Below are positions 1 through 7,470 of a DNA stretch of 64,000 nucleotides, piece by piece. Origin of the DNA: Sulfuritalea sp. (GTDB taxonomy: Bacteria > Pseudomonadota > Gammaproteobacteria > Burkholderiales > Rhodocyclaceae). The DNA lies in assembly GCA_023229545.1 (NCBI GenBank), contig JALNZB010000018.1, positions 11,154 to 75,153 on the forward strand, given 5' to 3'. The notes beneath the pieces were generated by a model. It was given only the letters and a program-made list of their open reading frames with translations. It was not told the origin of the DNA and made no database searches. Made by a program: the position numbers and the translations under genes. The first letter of the stretch is position 1. Every line of letters starts with the position of its first letter.

Positions 1-375
1 CTTCTTCGCCGCCGTCAGTCCGGCATGATGGGTGTCGAACTGCTGTATCAACTCCCGGATCAGCGTCGACCAGGCCAGCGGCTCCGCACCGGATTTTCCA
101 AGCAGATCGGTCAGTGCCGCGCCAAAGCTTTCCCAGTTGCCGGCGGCGATGGCGGTCTCGAACTGTCGGGCAAAACGGACTTGCTCCGGGGTGGCTCGCG
201 GCAATGACGCGTGCAAGGCCTTGAGCGAACGTTCCGGAAAAGGCTCGACGATCTGGGAGCCCGTGATGTCGTGATATATCGTGCGGTAATTGTCGGGCGT
301 CGGTGGCGTCTTGTTCACTGCCAGGCGCCGCAACGTCTCGCGAGCAATCTCCGAAGGCTGGGTGGGCTTGGCCAT
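1..375 (-). CDS. Putative diguanylate cyclase, N-terminal part (truncated by window edge)
   Basis: Reading the reverse strand from an ATG at 375 gives 125 codons without a stop to the window edge, so the gene continues to the left. The start reads MAKPTQPSEIARETLRRLA and is followed by PTPDNYRTIYHDITG. From memory, this type of N-terminal region precedes GGDEF domains in betaproteobacterial diguanylate cyclases, which would make it an enzyme of cyclic-di-GMP signalling. The GGDEF domain itself is outside the window, so the function is an inference. It lies 6 bp downstream of the response regulator gene on the same strand, so the three leftmost genes may form one signalling operon. Confidence 0.6.
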   Translation of the reverse strand, partial: MAKPTQPSEIARETLRRLAVNKTPPTPDNYRTIYHDITGSQIVEPFPERSLKALHASLPRATPEQVRFARQFETAIAAGNWESFGAALTDLLGKSGAEPLAWSTLIRELIQQFDTHHAGLTAAKK

Positions 376-381
376 GTCTTG

Positions 382-1023
382 TTATTCCGCCAGCCCGTGC
401 TGGAGGCCGTAACGAATCAGTTCCGCAGTGCTCTTGAGCCCCATTTTTTCGAGCAGACGGGCGCGGTAGGTACTGACGGTGGCAACGCCCAGGTTAAGCT
501 TTTCGGCGATTTGCGTCAGCGTATTCCCAGTGGAGATGAGCACCAGCACCTGGTATTCGCGATCGGTGATTCGTTCGTGTGGCGACTTTTCGGTGTCTTC
601 GGAAATCGCCTCCGCCAGTTGCTGGGCGACAGCCGGGCTGAGGTATTTCTTGCCCGAGGCTACCTGACGAATCGCGGTGACCAGTTGTTCGGGCGCGCTC
701 TGCTTGGTGAGGTAGCCCGAGGCGCCGGCCTTGAGCGCGCGCACCGCGTATTGTTCCTCGGGATGCATGCTGAGAATCAGTACCGGCAGACGCGGGAATT
801 CCTTTTTCAACTGTTTCAGCGTATCGATGCCATTGCGGTTCGGCATCGATACGTCGAGCAAAAAGACATCCCATGTCTGCTGGCGGGCAAGCAGCAAGGC
901 TTCCGCGCCATCGTCGGCTTCGCCGGTGACGAGCAAATCCTCGGTTTCGGAAAGAATTTGTTTGAGACCCTGCCGCACAATGGCATGGTCATCAGCAATA
1001 AGAACGTGGATCTTGTCGGCCAT
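382..1023 (-). CDS. NarL/FixJ-type response regulator
   Basis: This 213-residue protein has a receiver domain (about residues 5-120) followed by a LuxR-type helix-turn-helix (about 150-210). The acidic pair D11/D12, the phospho-acceptor D57 in FLLDVSMP and the conserved K107 are all present, so the receiver looks functional. The output domain shows the usual TDREYQVLVLISTGNT and ATVSTYRARLLEKMG segments. It sits 60 bp downstream of a HisKA_3-type sensor kinase on the same strand, its likely partner. The target genes cannot be told from the sequence. The ATG at 1023 fits the family start. Confidence 0.92.
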   Translation of the reverse strand: MADKIHVLIADDHAIVRQGLKQILSETEDLLVTGEADDGAEALLLARQQTWDVFLLDVSMPNRNGIDTLKQLKKEFPRLPVLILSMHPEEQYAVRALKAGASGYLTKQSAPEQLVTAIRQVASGKKYLSPAVAQQLAEAISEDTEKSPHERITDREYQVLVLISTGNTLTQIAEKLNLGVATVSTYRARLLEKMGLKSTAELIRYGLQHGLAE

Positions 1024-1083
1024 GGTTAAAACACTTTAGTGTTTCAGAGCAGGCTAATGCCGCAAAGCGGCTTTATGCCGGAA

Positions 1084-2610
1084 CTAAAACAGGTTGCGTT
1101 GCAATTCTTCTTCACTCGGAGGCTCCACGCCGGCCTGCTCTGGAACGCGCAGGATGATGTGAGTGCCGCCGTGCTCCGCGGCGCCGATGAAAAATTCACC
1201 GGCCAGGCTCAATACTCGTTCGCGAATTCCGCGCAGACCAAAGGATTTCGGCTTCTGCATGTCCGCTTCGGAAATGCCGCGACCGTTGTCCCTGATTTCG
1301 AGCAGGATGTTACCGCGTTCGCGCCGCAAACGCATGACCACCAGCGATGCGTGCGCATGCTTGGCAATATTGGTCAGCGCCTCCTGGGCGATGCGAAACA
1401 GTGCCAGCGAGGTATCCTGCTCCGGTTCGATGGCGTCCTCGTCGCATTGCACCCGGCACGGAATGCCAAAACGCTGAGTGAAATCTTCCGCCTGGCACTC
1501 AATGGCGGCGGGCAGGCCGAATTCCTTGAGGATGCCGGGGCGCAATTCGCGGGCTACGCGGCTGGCTGTACTCATCGCCTGGTCAAGCAGGGATTCAATC
1601 GAATGAGCCTTTTCGCGCAGACGGTCGGCGCCTTCCGGCAGCTTGCTGGCGAGATGCGCCGCTTCGATCTTGAGAAAAACCAGAATGGAGCCGAGTTCGT
1701 CGTGGATGTCGCGCGAGATCCTCTCCCGCTCTTCTTCCTTGACAGCCTCAAGGTGCGTTGAAAGCTCGGCAAGTTGTTGCCGGGAACCGCGCAGCTCTGC
1801 TTCACTTTCCTTGCTCTCGGTAATGTTGGTGGCTATGCCGCGCCACTCGACGACGCCTGAATCGAAGCGATGGGGCGTCGAACGCAGGTTGATCCATTTC
1901 TGCCGGGCGCGGCCACGGGTGTGGCCTTCCCAGTTGAGCAGCGTGCCCTTGGCGGCCGACTCGCGCAGGGCGTTTTCAAGGTTTTTCCGTCTTTCGGCAT
2001 CAAAGGCGTCGAACAGCCTGCCTGCCGAAGCCAGCAGATCCTGCTGCTTGAAACCGAAGAGTTTTTGGCAGCCTTCACTGACAAACAGAAAGCGGAATTC
2101 GCCCTCGGCATCGCGACGCAGATGAAACAGCATGCCCGGCAGGTTGGAGGCCAGTGCTTCAAAACGCGCCTGGCTCTCGTTGAGCATTTCCAGCGCGGCG
2201 CGGTGGTCGGCGCGGTGTCGGGATTCACGGACTTCGCGCTCGACCGCCGGGATGAGGCGTTCGAGCCGGTCGGCATCGATCACGTCACGCGCACCCGCCT
2301 TCATCGCGCGTTGCGTGCCGCGTTCGTCGTTGGGACCAGCAACAAGAATCAGGGGCAGGTCGAAGCCGGATTCATCGATCTGCCGCACAGCGGCTTGCAC
2401 CGACAGTGAGGAAACGCCAGGAATGTACAGCACGGCGTCCCACGGCTGATCGCGCAAAGCGGTGCGCAACCCGGCGGGCGTACCGATCCGATGCAAATTG
2501 CATGATTTGTCCGCCTCGGCAACGACCGGGAGCAGGGGCGCCGCGACTTCGTCCGATGCGGCGATGACGAGCAGATGCAAGGGCTGACGGGAAGGCGAAC
2601 TGGCGACCAT
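1084..2610 (-). CDS. Sensor histidine kinase with degenerate receiver, PAS and HisKA_3/HATPase domains
   Basis: A protein of about 508 residues without evident membrane segments. Residues 10-125 resemble a receiver domain, but the position expected to hold the phospho-acceptor Asp reads AVLYIPG, so it looks inactive. A PAS domain follows (about 145-270), then a HisKA_3 phospho-acceptor region with DIHDELGS (His near 303) and an ATPase domain ending with DNGRGI and FGLRGIRERV. This architecture belongs to the NarX/DegS-type kinases that pair with NarL-type regulators, like the one just downstream. An ATG at 2610 is preferred; a GTG three codons upstream is also possible. The ligand is unknown. 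Confidence 0.88.
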   Translation of the reverse strand: MVASSPSRQPLHLLVIAASDEVAAPLLPVVAEADKSCNLHRIGTPAGLRTALRDQPWDAVLYIPGVSSLSVQAAVRQIDESGFDLPLILVAGPNDERGTQRAMKAGARDVIDADRLERLIPAVEREVRESRHRADHRAALEMLNESQARFEALASNLPGMLFHLRRDAEGEFRFLFVSEGCQKLFGFKQQDLLASAGRLFDAFDAERRKNLENALRESAAKGTLLNWEGHTRGRARQKWINLRSTPHRFDSGVVEWRGIATNITESKESEAELRGSRQQLAELSTHLEAVKEEERERISRDIHDELGSILVFLKIEAAHLASKLPEGADRLREKAHSIESLLDQAMSTASRVARELRPGILKEFGLPAAIECQAEDFTQRFGIPCRVQCDEDAIEPEQDTSLALFRIAQEALTNIAKHAHASLVVMRLRRERGNILLEIRDNGRGISEADMQKPKSFGLRGIRERVLSLAGEFFIGAAEHGGTHIILRVPEQAGVEPPSEEELQRNLF

Positions 2611-2660
2611 GAGCAACACTGGATGGGGCGAAGACGAAGTTTATAGTGGATCGGCTCCGC

Positions 2661-2666
2661 TATAAT
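2661..2666 (+). promoter_or_regulatory. Probable -10 box of the tRNA-Thr gene
   Basis: TATAAT matches the sigma-70 -10 consensus exactly and ends 9 bp before the first base of the mature tRNA. No good -35 box stands at the usual distance. Confidence 0.5.
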
Positions 2667-2675
2667 TCAATTTTA

Positions 2676-2751
2676 GCCGGCATAGCTCAGATGGTAGAGC
2701 AACCGCCTTGTAAGCGGTAGGTCACCAGTTCGATTCCGGTTGCCGGCACCA
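2676..2751 (+). tRNA. tRNA-Thr (anticodon TGT)
   Basis: 76 nt that fold as a tRNA. The acceptor stem GCCGGCA pairs with TGCCGGC, the CCA tail is encoded, and the T-loop GGTTCGATTCC type is present as AGTTCGATTCCGGT. The anticodon stem is ACCGC/GCGGT with loop CTTGTAA; the anticodon TGT at 2709-2711 reads ACA and other threonine codons. Confidence 0.97.
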
Positions 2752-2760
2752 GTAGTACCA

Positions 2761-2786
2761 AGGCCTCCATTGATGGAGGCCTTTTT
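2761..2786 (+). terminator. Rho-independent terminator of tRNA-Thr
   Basis: An almost perfect palindrome (AGGCCTCCAT, two bases, ATGGAGGCCT) is followed by a run of T. It begins 9 bp after the tRNA. Confidence 0.85.
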
Positions 2787-2837
2787 CGTCCAGCCATTAT
2801 TGGGATCGGCGCCACTTTCGGAATTTCTCGGCTGTTT

Positions 2838-2863
2838 CGCCGTGCCACCAGCGCCGACTTTCG
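2838..2863 (-). repeat. Dispersed 26-bp repeat, intergenic copy
   Basis: On the minus strand this reads CGAAAGTCGGCGCTGG followed by TGGCACGGCG, three differences from the consensus defined at 31590-31615. It lies in the spacer between tRNA-Thr and the small periplasmic protein gene. Confidence 0.75.
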
Positions 2864-2974
2864 CCCCGTGACTCCTTGCTCGTGCGACGTAGTTCCTCGT
2901 CATCAGCGGTGAATGGGGTAGCATTTATGCGCCGTATCGGATGCAGCCCCTATCAACTGACTTGGAGAACGACT

Positions 2975-3304
2975 ATGCCTACGACCATAAAGGCGGCCCG
3001 GTTCGTCTTGAAATGCGCCTTGATGATGGTTTTCACTTCATCGCTTGTCGCTCATGCAGCGGCGCCGGTCGTTCCCCCCAAGCCGGTGGTAAAGCCAAAA
3101 CCCTATCAAACCGCCGTCCAGAACGACGTGACTAGCGCATATCAATATCGGACCCGAATTCTTACCGGCAAACCAGATTGCCAACGCTATGCCACAGAGT
3201 CCGACGCGGCATTTCTCGACGACAAGATCGACAGTGCGACCAAAGTGACGCTGATCAAGAGGATCGGTGCTGAAGCCGAGGCAAGCGGTTGCCTGACGCG
3301 TTAA
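2975..3304 (+). CDS. Small secreted protein of unknown function
   Basis: A 109-residue product with a clear signal peptide: a basic start (MPTTIKAARFVLK), a hydrophobic core (CALMMVFTSSLV) and a probable signal peptidase I site after AHA. The mature part starts with a Pro/Lys-rich stretch (PVVPPKPVVKPKPYQ) and has two cysteines, which could form a disulfide. GGAG at 2964-2967 lies 7 bp before the ATG at 2975, which favours this start over the upstream in-frame ATG at 2876. No family is recognised. The periplasmic location is an inference from the signal peptide. Confidence 0.7.
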   Translation: MPTTIKAARFVLKCALMMVFTSSLVAHAAAPVVPPKPVVKPKPYQTAVQNDVTSAYQYRTRILTGKPDCQRYATESDAAFLDDKIDSATKVTLIKRIGAEAEASGCLTR

Positions 3305-3331
3305 GTAACTTCGCCCCGGACCGGATATAAG

Positions 3332-3369
3332 CAAAAAAATGGCCGCCGGCTTTCGCTGGCGGCCATTTG
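3332..3369 (-). terminator. Terminator of ssrA
   Basis: On the minus strand AAATGGCCGCC and GGCGGCCATTT form a strong stem with a short loop, followed by a T run. It starts 17 bp after the tmRNA 3' end. Its position also separates the convergent periplasmic protein gene. Confidence 0.85.
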
Positions 3370-3385
3370 AATTATGGCAAGTAAA

Positions 3386-3747
3386 TGGTGGAGGCGGCGG
3401 GAATTGAACCCGCGTCCATAAGTGCGCCACAGACAGTTCTACATACTTAGTCGCGTCATTTGATTTAACCCGCAACACGCCGACGGACAGGCTGGTTGCA
3501 GACGATTCGCTGGATTTTCGAACCGTGCATCGCGACTCCGCACAGCCTTAGCCTCTGTAAATGATTCCGATGTAGCTTGCGCTACCTGGCCCAGAAGCAA
3601 ACCAGTTCGGAAGCCAGCCGCTGTTAAGCGGCTAGAGCGAAACGCTCGTCGTTGGCAGTTAGTGCTTTCCAGATGGATTTACGAGGTACCCGGATCCTCG
3701 GTATGCCCTGCATGCTTTGTCACCCATGTCGAAGCCATGTCGCCCCC
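3386..3747 (-). ncRNA. ssrA: Transfer-messenger RNA (tmRNA)
   Basis: A one-piece tmRNA of about 362 nt. The 5' end GGGGGCGACATGGCTTCGAC and the 3' end carrying TTCAATTCCCGCC and CCTCCACCA form the tRNA-like domain; GGGGGCG pairs with CGCCTCC with one G-U pair. The tag reading frame lies at 3624-3656 and encodes ANDERFALAA followed by TAA, the proteolysis tag added to proteins on stalled ribosomes. It works with SmpB, which is not in the window. The CCA end is encoded. A hairpin terminator follows. Confidence 0.96.
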
Positions 3748-3797
3748 GAAGTGGTGCAAATCAGATGGCGCCTGATTCGCAAATTGCAAGCGCGATT

Positions 3798-4457
3798 TTA
3801 CCGGTTTGCCGTGGCAAGGCCGAGAATATCTTGCGGCGAGGCGGCAATGGCGTCCGCTCCCCAGGTTGCCGGGGAGTTGCCATTTCCCATATAGCCCCAG
3901 GCGGCAACAATGGTCGTCATGCCGACAGCGCGGCCTGAAATCACGTCTCGCTCGTCGTCACCGACGTAGATGCAGTCTGTTGTGGCGATTCCGATTACCG
4001 CACTGGCGAGTTGCATTGGGTCGGCGTGGGGTTTGGAGCGCTGAGCGCTGTCACCGCAGACGATACAAGCACAGCGCTGGCGCAGGCCGAGTCCCTCCAT
4101 CAGAGGAATGGCGAAGCGCTGTGACTTGTTGGTAACGATGCCCCAGAGAATTCCTTGGGCTTCAAGCTCATCAAGGTGCTCGGCCATGCCTGCAAACAAA
4201 CGGGTGTCGACGCATAGTGCATCCTGATAGATAGTCAGAAATCGTTGCAGTAAACCGACATATTCGGGGTCGGCAGGGGTGATGCCGAGACCGGCGCCGA
4301 TCATGCCGCGCGCGCCTGAAGACACGTGTGGTCTGAGTTTCTCCATCGGCAAAGGTCCGCGCCCCTGCTCCAGCAGCAGTTGATTGAGGGTGCCTCCGAG
4401 ATCTGGCGCAGTGTCTGCCAGAGTACCGTCAAGATCAAATAGCACCGCGTCAGGCAT
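3798..4457 (-). CDS. gph: Phosphoglycolate phosphatase
   Basis: A 219-residue HAD-family phosphatase. The catalytic motif I DxD is in LFDLDGTLADTAPDL at the N-terminus, motif II/III residues appear in GIVTNKSQRF and motif IV in YVGDDERDVISG. Gph hydrolyses 2-phosphoglycolate formed by DNA repair or oxygenase side reactions. The gene overlaps the end of ubiG by 8 bp on the same strand, so the two are translationally coupled. The ubiG-gph order is common in proteobacteria and supports gph over other HAD phosphatases. Its 3' end faces the ssrA promoter region. Confidence 0.9.
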   Translation of the reverse strand: MPDAVLFDLDGTLADTAPDLGGTLNQLLLEQGRGPLPMEKLRPHVSSGARGMIGAGLGITPADPEYVGLLQRFLTIYQDALCVDTRLFAGMAEHLDELEAQGILWGIVTNKSQRFAIPLMEGLGLRQRCACIVCGDSAQRSKPHADPMQLASAVIGIATTDCIYVGDDERDVISGRAVGMTTIVAAWGYMGNGNSPATWGADAIAASPQDILGLATANR

Positions 4458-5157
4458 TGCGTCGGGCTCTGACCAGATAATTCACGTCGGTATCGGTACT
4501 AATTGACGATTCGCGGTTGAACGGGTTGTAACGCATACCGGCGATTTCGAGTACTTCCAGTCCTGCGTTACGGCACAGGCGAGCGAGTTCGGCCGGTTTG
4601 AGAAAGCGCGTGTAGTCGTGTGTGCCGCGCGGCAGCAGATTGAGCAGGTATTCCGCGCCAACCACCGCGAGCAGGTATGCTTTGAGGTTACGGTTGATGG
4701 TTGACAGAAACACCTGCCCGCCCGGTTTTACCAGGCGAGCGCAGGCATCCACCGTGCTCGCCGGGTCGGGTACGTGTTCGAGCATTTCAAGGCAGGTGAC
4801 CACGTCGAAAAGCGAAGAGGACTCCGCCGCCATGGCTTCGGCTGAGATCAGGCGGTAGTCGATGACATGTCCGCTCTCATAGAGGTGCAGGCGGGCGATA
4901 CCGAGTGCTTTCTCGGACAGGTCGATACCGGTGACCTGTGCGCCCATGGCTGCCATTCCCTCGCTGAGCAGGCCCCCACCGCAACCGATGTCGATCACAT
5001 GTTTGCCCTTGAGTCCGGCGTGACCGTCAATCCATGTCAGCCGAGCAGGATTGATGTCGTGCAGGGGGCGGAATTCGGAGTTCGGATCCCACCAACGATG
5101 GGCGAGTTCCCCAAATTTGTCGAGTTCGCGCTGATCGGCGTTACTGGCTGCATTCAT
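4450..5157 (-). CDS. ubiG: Ubiquinone biosynthesis O-methyltransferase
   Basis: UbiG catalyses the two S-adenosylmethionine-dependent O-methylations in ubiquinone synthesis. The protein begins MNAASNADQRELDKFGELA and carries AHRWWDPNSEFRPLHDINP, a signature of this family, followed by the SAM-binding motif VIDIGCGGGLLSEGMA. The length (235 residues from the ATG at 5157) fits UbiG; an ATG at 5175 would add six residues without family support. It lies between the ompA-like gene and gph, all on the minus strand. Confidence 0.94.
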   Translation of the reverse strand: MNAASNADQRELDKFGELAHRWWDPNSEFRPLHDINPARLTWIDGHAGLKGKHVIDIGCGGGLLSEGMAAMGAQVTGIDLSEKALGIARLHLYESGHVIDYRLISAEAMAAESSSLFDVVTCLEMLEHVPDPASTVDACARLVKPGGQVFLSTINRNLKAYLLAVVGAEYLLNLLPRGTHDYTRFLKPAELARLCRNAGLEVLEIAGMRYNPFNRESSISTDTDVNYLVRARRNA

Positions 5158-5217
5158 CTTGGTGCCCCAGGTCATCCTTGGATACCGTCACCATTCAAGG
5201 GGACGGGGACATATAAC

Positions 5218-5248
5218 AAAAAAAGCCCTGCGGGGCAGGGCTTTTTTT
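5218..5248 (-). terminator. Terminator between the ompA-like gene and ubiG
   Basis: AAGCCCTGC and GCAGGGCTT form a stem flanked by A and T runs on the two sides, so it could act in both directions. On the minus strand it follows the OmpA-family gene by 16 bp. Confidence 0.85.
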
Positions 5249-5263
5249 CGGAGTCAGGCGAAT

Positions 5264-5935
5264 TTACTGAGCCTTGGTACCGATAACTTCGATGTCGACA
5301 CGACGATCAGGCTGCAGGCAAGCGATGGTCTTCTTGCTCTTCGGCCCCTTGCACTGACCGGGCTTGGTGATCGGCTGCTTTTCGCCCTTGCCTTCTGTGT
5401 AGACGCGGTTCGGTTCAATTCCCTTGCCAACCAGATAGGCCTTGACGGCTGCGGCCCGTTTTTCAGACAGCTTCTGGTTGTAGGCGTCGGAGCCGAAGCG
5501 GTCGGCGTGGCCGACGGCGATGATCACTTCGAGCTTGATGCCCTTGACATCGCCGACGAGCTTGTCAAGCTTGGCCTTGCCTTCGGGGCGCAGATTGGCC
5601 TTGTTGAAGTCGAACAGGGCGTCGGCGGCGAGGGTTACCTTCTGCGCGGCAGGCACGACAGCAGCTGCAGGCGGAGGAGCCACCGCTCTGGACTTGGCCG
5701 CAGCCGGTGCAGCCTTCTTCACCAGATCAGGATCGCATTCCTCAATGGCCATGGCCGGAGTCCAGTAGCCGGTACGCCAGCAAAGGCCGGTACCGCTTTT
5801 GACGACGTAACCGCGCTGGTCGATGGCATAACCAACGGTGCCTTTCATGTCGATCCCCTTCGTCTGGGCGACGGCAGAAACGGAAAGTCCAAGCAAGGCA
5901 GCTAGCAGCAGAGAGTGTTTGGCGCAATTAATCAT
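5264..5935 (-). CDS. OmpA-family outer membrane protein
   Basis: A 223-residue protein with a signal peptide (cleavage probably after SVSAVAQ), a short N-terminal region with two cysteines and a tryptophan-rich patch, an Ala/Pro linker (about 80-100), and a C-terminal OmpA domain that binds peptidoglycan. The OmpA domain shows LFDFNKANLRPEGKAKLD, GHADRFGSDAYNQKLSEKRA and the final DRRVDIEV. It lacks the eight-strand barrel of true OmpA, so it resembles the short OmpA-C proteins that lie upstream of ubiG in betaproteobacteria. It likely tethers the outer membrane to the cell wall. Confidence 0.88.
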   Translation of the reverse strand: MINCAKHSLLLAALLGLSVSAVAQTKGIDMKGTVGYAIDQRGYVVKSGTGLCWRTGYWTPAMAIEECDPDLVKKAAPAAAKSRAVAPPPAAAVVPAAQKVTLAADALFDFNKANLRPEGKAKLDKLVGDVKGIKLEVIIAVGHADRFGSDAYNQKLSEKRAAAVKAYLVGKGIEPNRVYTEGKGEKQPITKPGQCKGPKSKKTIACLQPDRRVDIEVIGTKAQ

Positions 5936-6012
5936 TTTTCTTCCCCTTATTGGGTTTGTTTGAGTGTGGCGGGACCCGGTGCTTCATCTTTTTACCTGAT
6001 CGCCTCATCGCG

Positions 6013-7368
6013 TCAGGACGTCAAGCGAGTATGCCACAAACCTGTCATGTCAAGCAATTCTGAAATGTTGATCTGCAATGGAACAGCGTTGCTCATTACC
6101 AAATTACCTTCAACCCAGGTGTGGGTCACCTGCTCGCGGCCGGCAACATAGACGAGGTGCGAGGCTGGATCAAAGCAGGGCTGGATAAGCCATTCATCCA
6201 GGCGCACGGCGCACAGATCGGCCGCCTTGCCCGGCAGCAGTGACCCGATTCGCCCGTCCAGTCCCAGAGCGCGAGCGCCTCCCAGCGTGGCGGCATGGAG
6301 TGTTGCATGCGCGTCAAGAGTCTCGGCGTTTTGGCTCACCCCCTTGGCCAGCAACGCGGCGTGGCGCATCTCCCGGAATAGGTCGAGGCGATTGTTTGAA
6401 GCGGCACCATCGGAGCCAAGCCCGAAATTAATGCCGATCGACTGGATCGACGACATCGGCGGAATGCCGCTGCCAAGTTTTAGATTGGATGTCGGACAGT
6501 GGGCCAGGTGACAGGCTTCACGAGCCAATAAGTCGATTTCGCCCGCTTCGAGATGTACGGCGTGCACGGCAATCAGTTGTGGCCCGAGCAGGCCGAGGCG
6601 GTGCAGCCGCTCGATGGGGCGCACACCATGTTGCTTGAGGCTCTCCTCTATCTCGTGGCGGGTTTCATGGAGATGCAGATGAACAGGTACTTCCAGTTGT
6701 GCCGCCAGTGTGGCAATGTTGATGAAGGTCTTGTCCGCCACGGTGTAGGGTGCGTGCGGAGCCAGGCAAAAACTCAGTAGTGGGTCGCCGTTCAATGCGT
6801 CACGGACGGCCAATCCCTTGGCCAGATAATCGTCGGCGTCGGCGGCGTAGGCCGTGGGGAATTCGACAACGACGATGCCAAGTACGGCGCGCATCCCGAC
6901 TTTTCTGGCTGCATCGGCTGCGGCTTCTGGAAAGAAATACATGTCGTTGAAGGTGGTAACGCCGCCGCGCACCATTTCGGCACATGCCAGCAGGGTGCCG
7001 GCCCGCACGAAATCCGGTCCGGCGTGGCGTGACTCGGCGGGCCAGATGCGCTCGGAAAGCCAGCGCATCAAGGGCAGATCGTCGGCGTAGCCGCGCAGCA
7101 GACTCATCGCCGCGTGGGTATGAAGGTTGACCAGTCCGGGCAGCAACACCTGACCGGGTAAATCAAGGGTCTGCCGCGGACGGAAGCGCTGCAACGCCTC
7201 GTCAATGGGAAGCAGGGCAACGATGCACCCGTCGCTGACCGCCAGCGCGTGCCCGGAAAGCGTGACTCCGGCGGGTTCGATGGGGATGATCCACTCCGGG
7301 CGGATAAGGAGGTCGATGTCGGCAGGCATTGCGCCCGGAGCAGCAGGTGAGTTCATGCCCTGATTCAA
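6013..7368 (-). CDS. TRZ/ATZ-type amidohydrolase, likely 5-methylthioadenosine/S-adenosylhomocysteine deaminase
   Basis: A 451-residue amidohydrolase of the ATZ/TRZ branch. The metal-binding HxH is in LVNLHTHAAMSLLRGYADD, further metal ligands in HLHLHETRHEIE and VHAVHL, and the catalytic region in LGSDGAASNNRLDLF. Family members deaminate nucleosides such as methylthioadenosine, S-adenosylhomocysteine or related purines; the exact substrate cannot be fixed from sequence. The gene is divergent from gyrA. Genes of this type often stand beside ubiG and gyrA in betaproteobacteria. A second ATG four codons in is an alternative start. Confidence 0.85.
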   Translation of the reverse strand: MNQGMNSPAAPGAMPADIDLLIRPEWIIPIEPAGVTLSGHALAVSDGCIVALLPIDEALQRFRPRQTLDLPGQVLLPGLVNLHTHAAMSLLRGYADDLPLMRWLSERIWPAESRHAGPDFVRAGTLLACAEMVRGGVTTFNDMYFFPEAAADAARKVGMRAVLGIVVVEFPTAYAADADDYLAKGLAVRDALNGDPLLSFCLAPHAPYTVADKTFINIATLAAQLEVPVHLHLHETRHEIEESLKQHGVRPIERLHRLGLLGPQLIAVHAVHLEAGEIDLLAREACHLAHCPTSNLKLGSGIPPMSSIQSIGINFGLGSDGAASNNRLDLFREMRHAALLAKGVSQNAETLDAHATLHAATLGGARALGLDGRIGSLLPGKAADLCAVRLDEWLIQPCFDPASHLVYVAGREQVTHTWVEGNLVMSNAVPLQINISELLDMTGLWHTRLTS

Positions 7369-7412
7369 CCAGATTTGGCGGCTCGGGACAACCCGCCGGG
7401 ACTATCCGCGCA

Positions 7413-7421
7413 TGCTAAAAT
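7413..7421 (+). promoter_or_regulatory. Possible extended -10 promoter of gyrA
   Basis: TGCTAAAAT fits an extended -10 element (TGnTAnnnT) 50 bp upstream of the gyrA ATG, in the spacer between divergent genes. No clear -35 box is seen, and the call rests on the motif and its position. Confidence 0.35.
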
Positions 7422-7470
7422 TGCCTCCTTTTACGCCATCGTCCGCCGCAAGTCGGCCAAGGCAGCCTAA

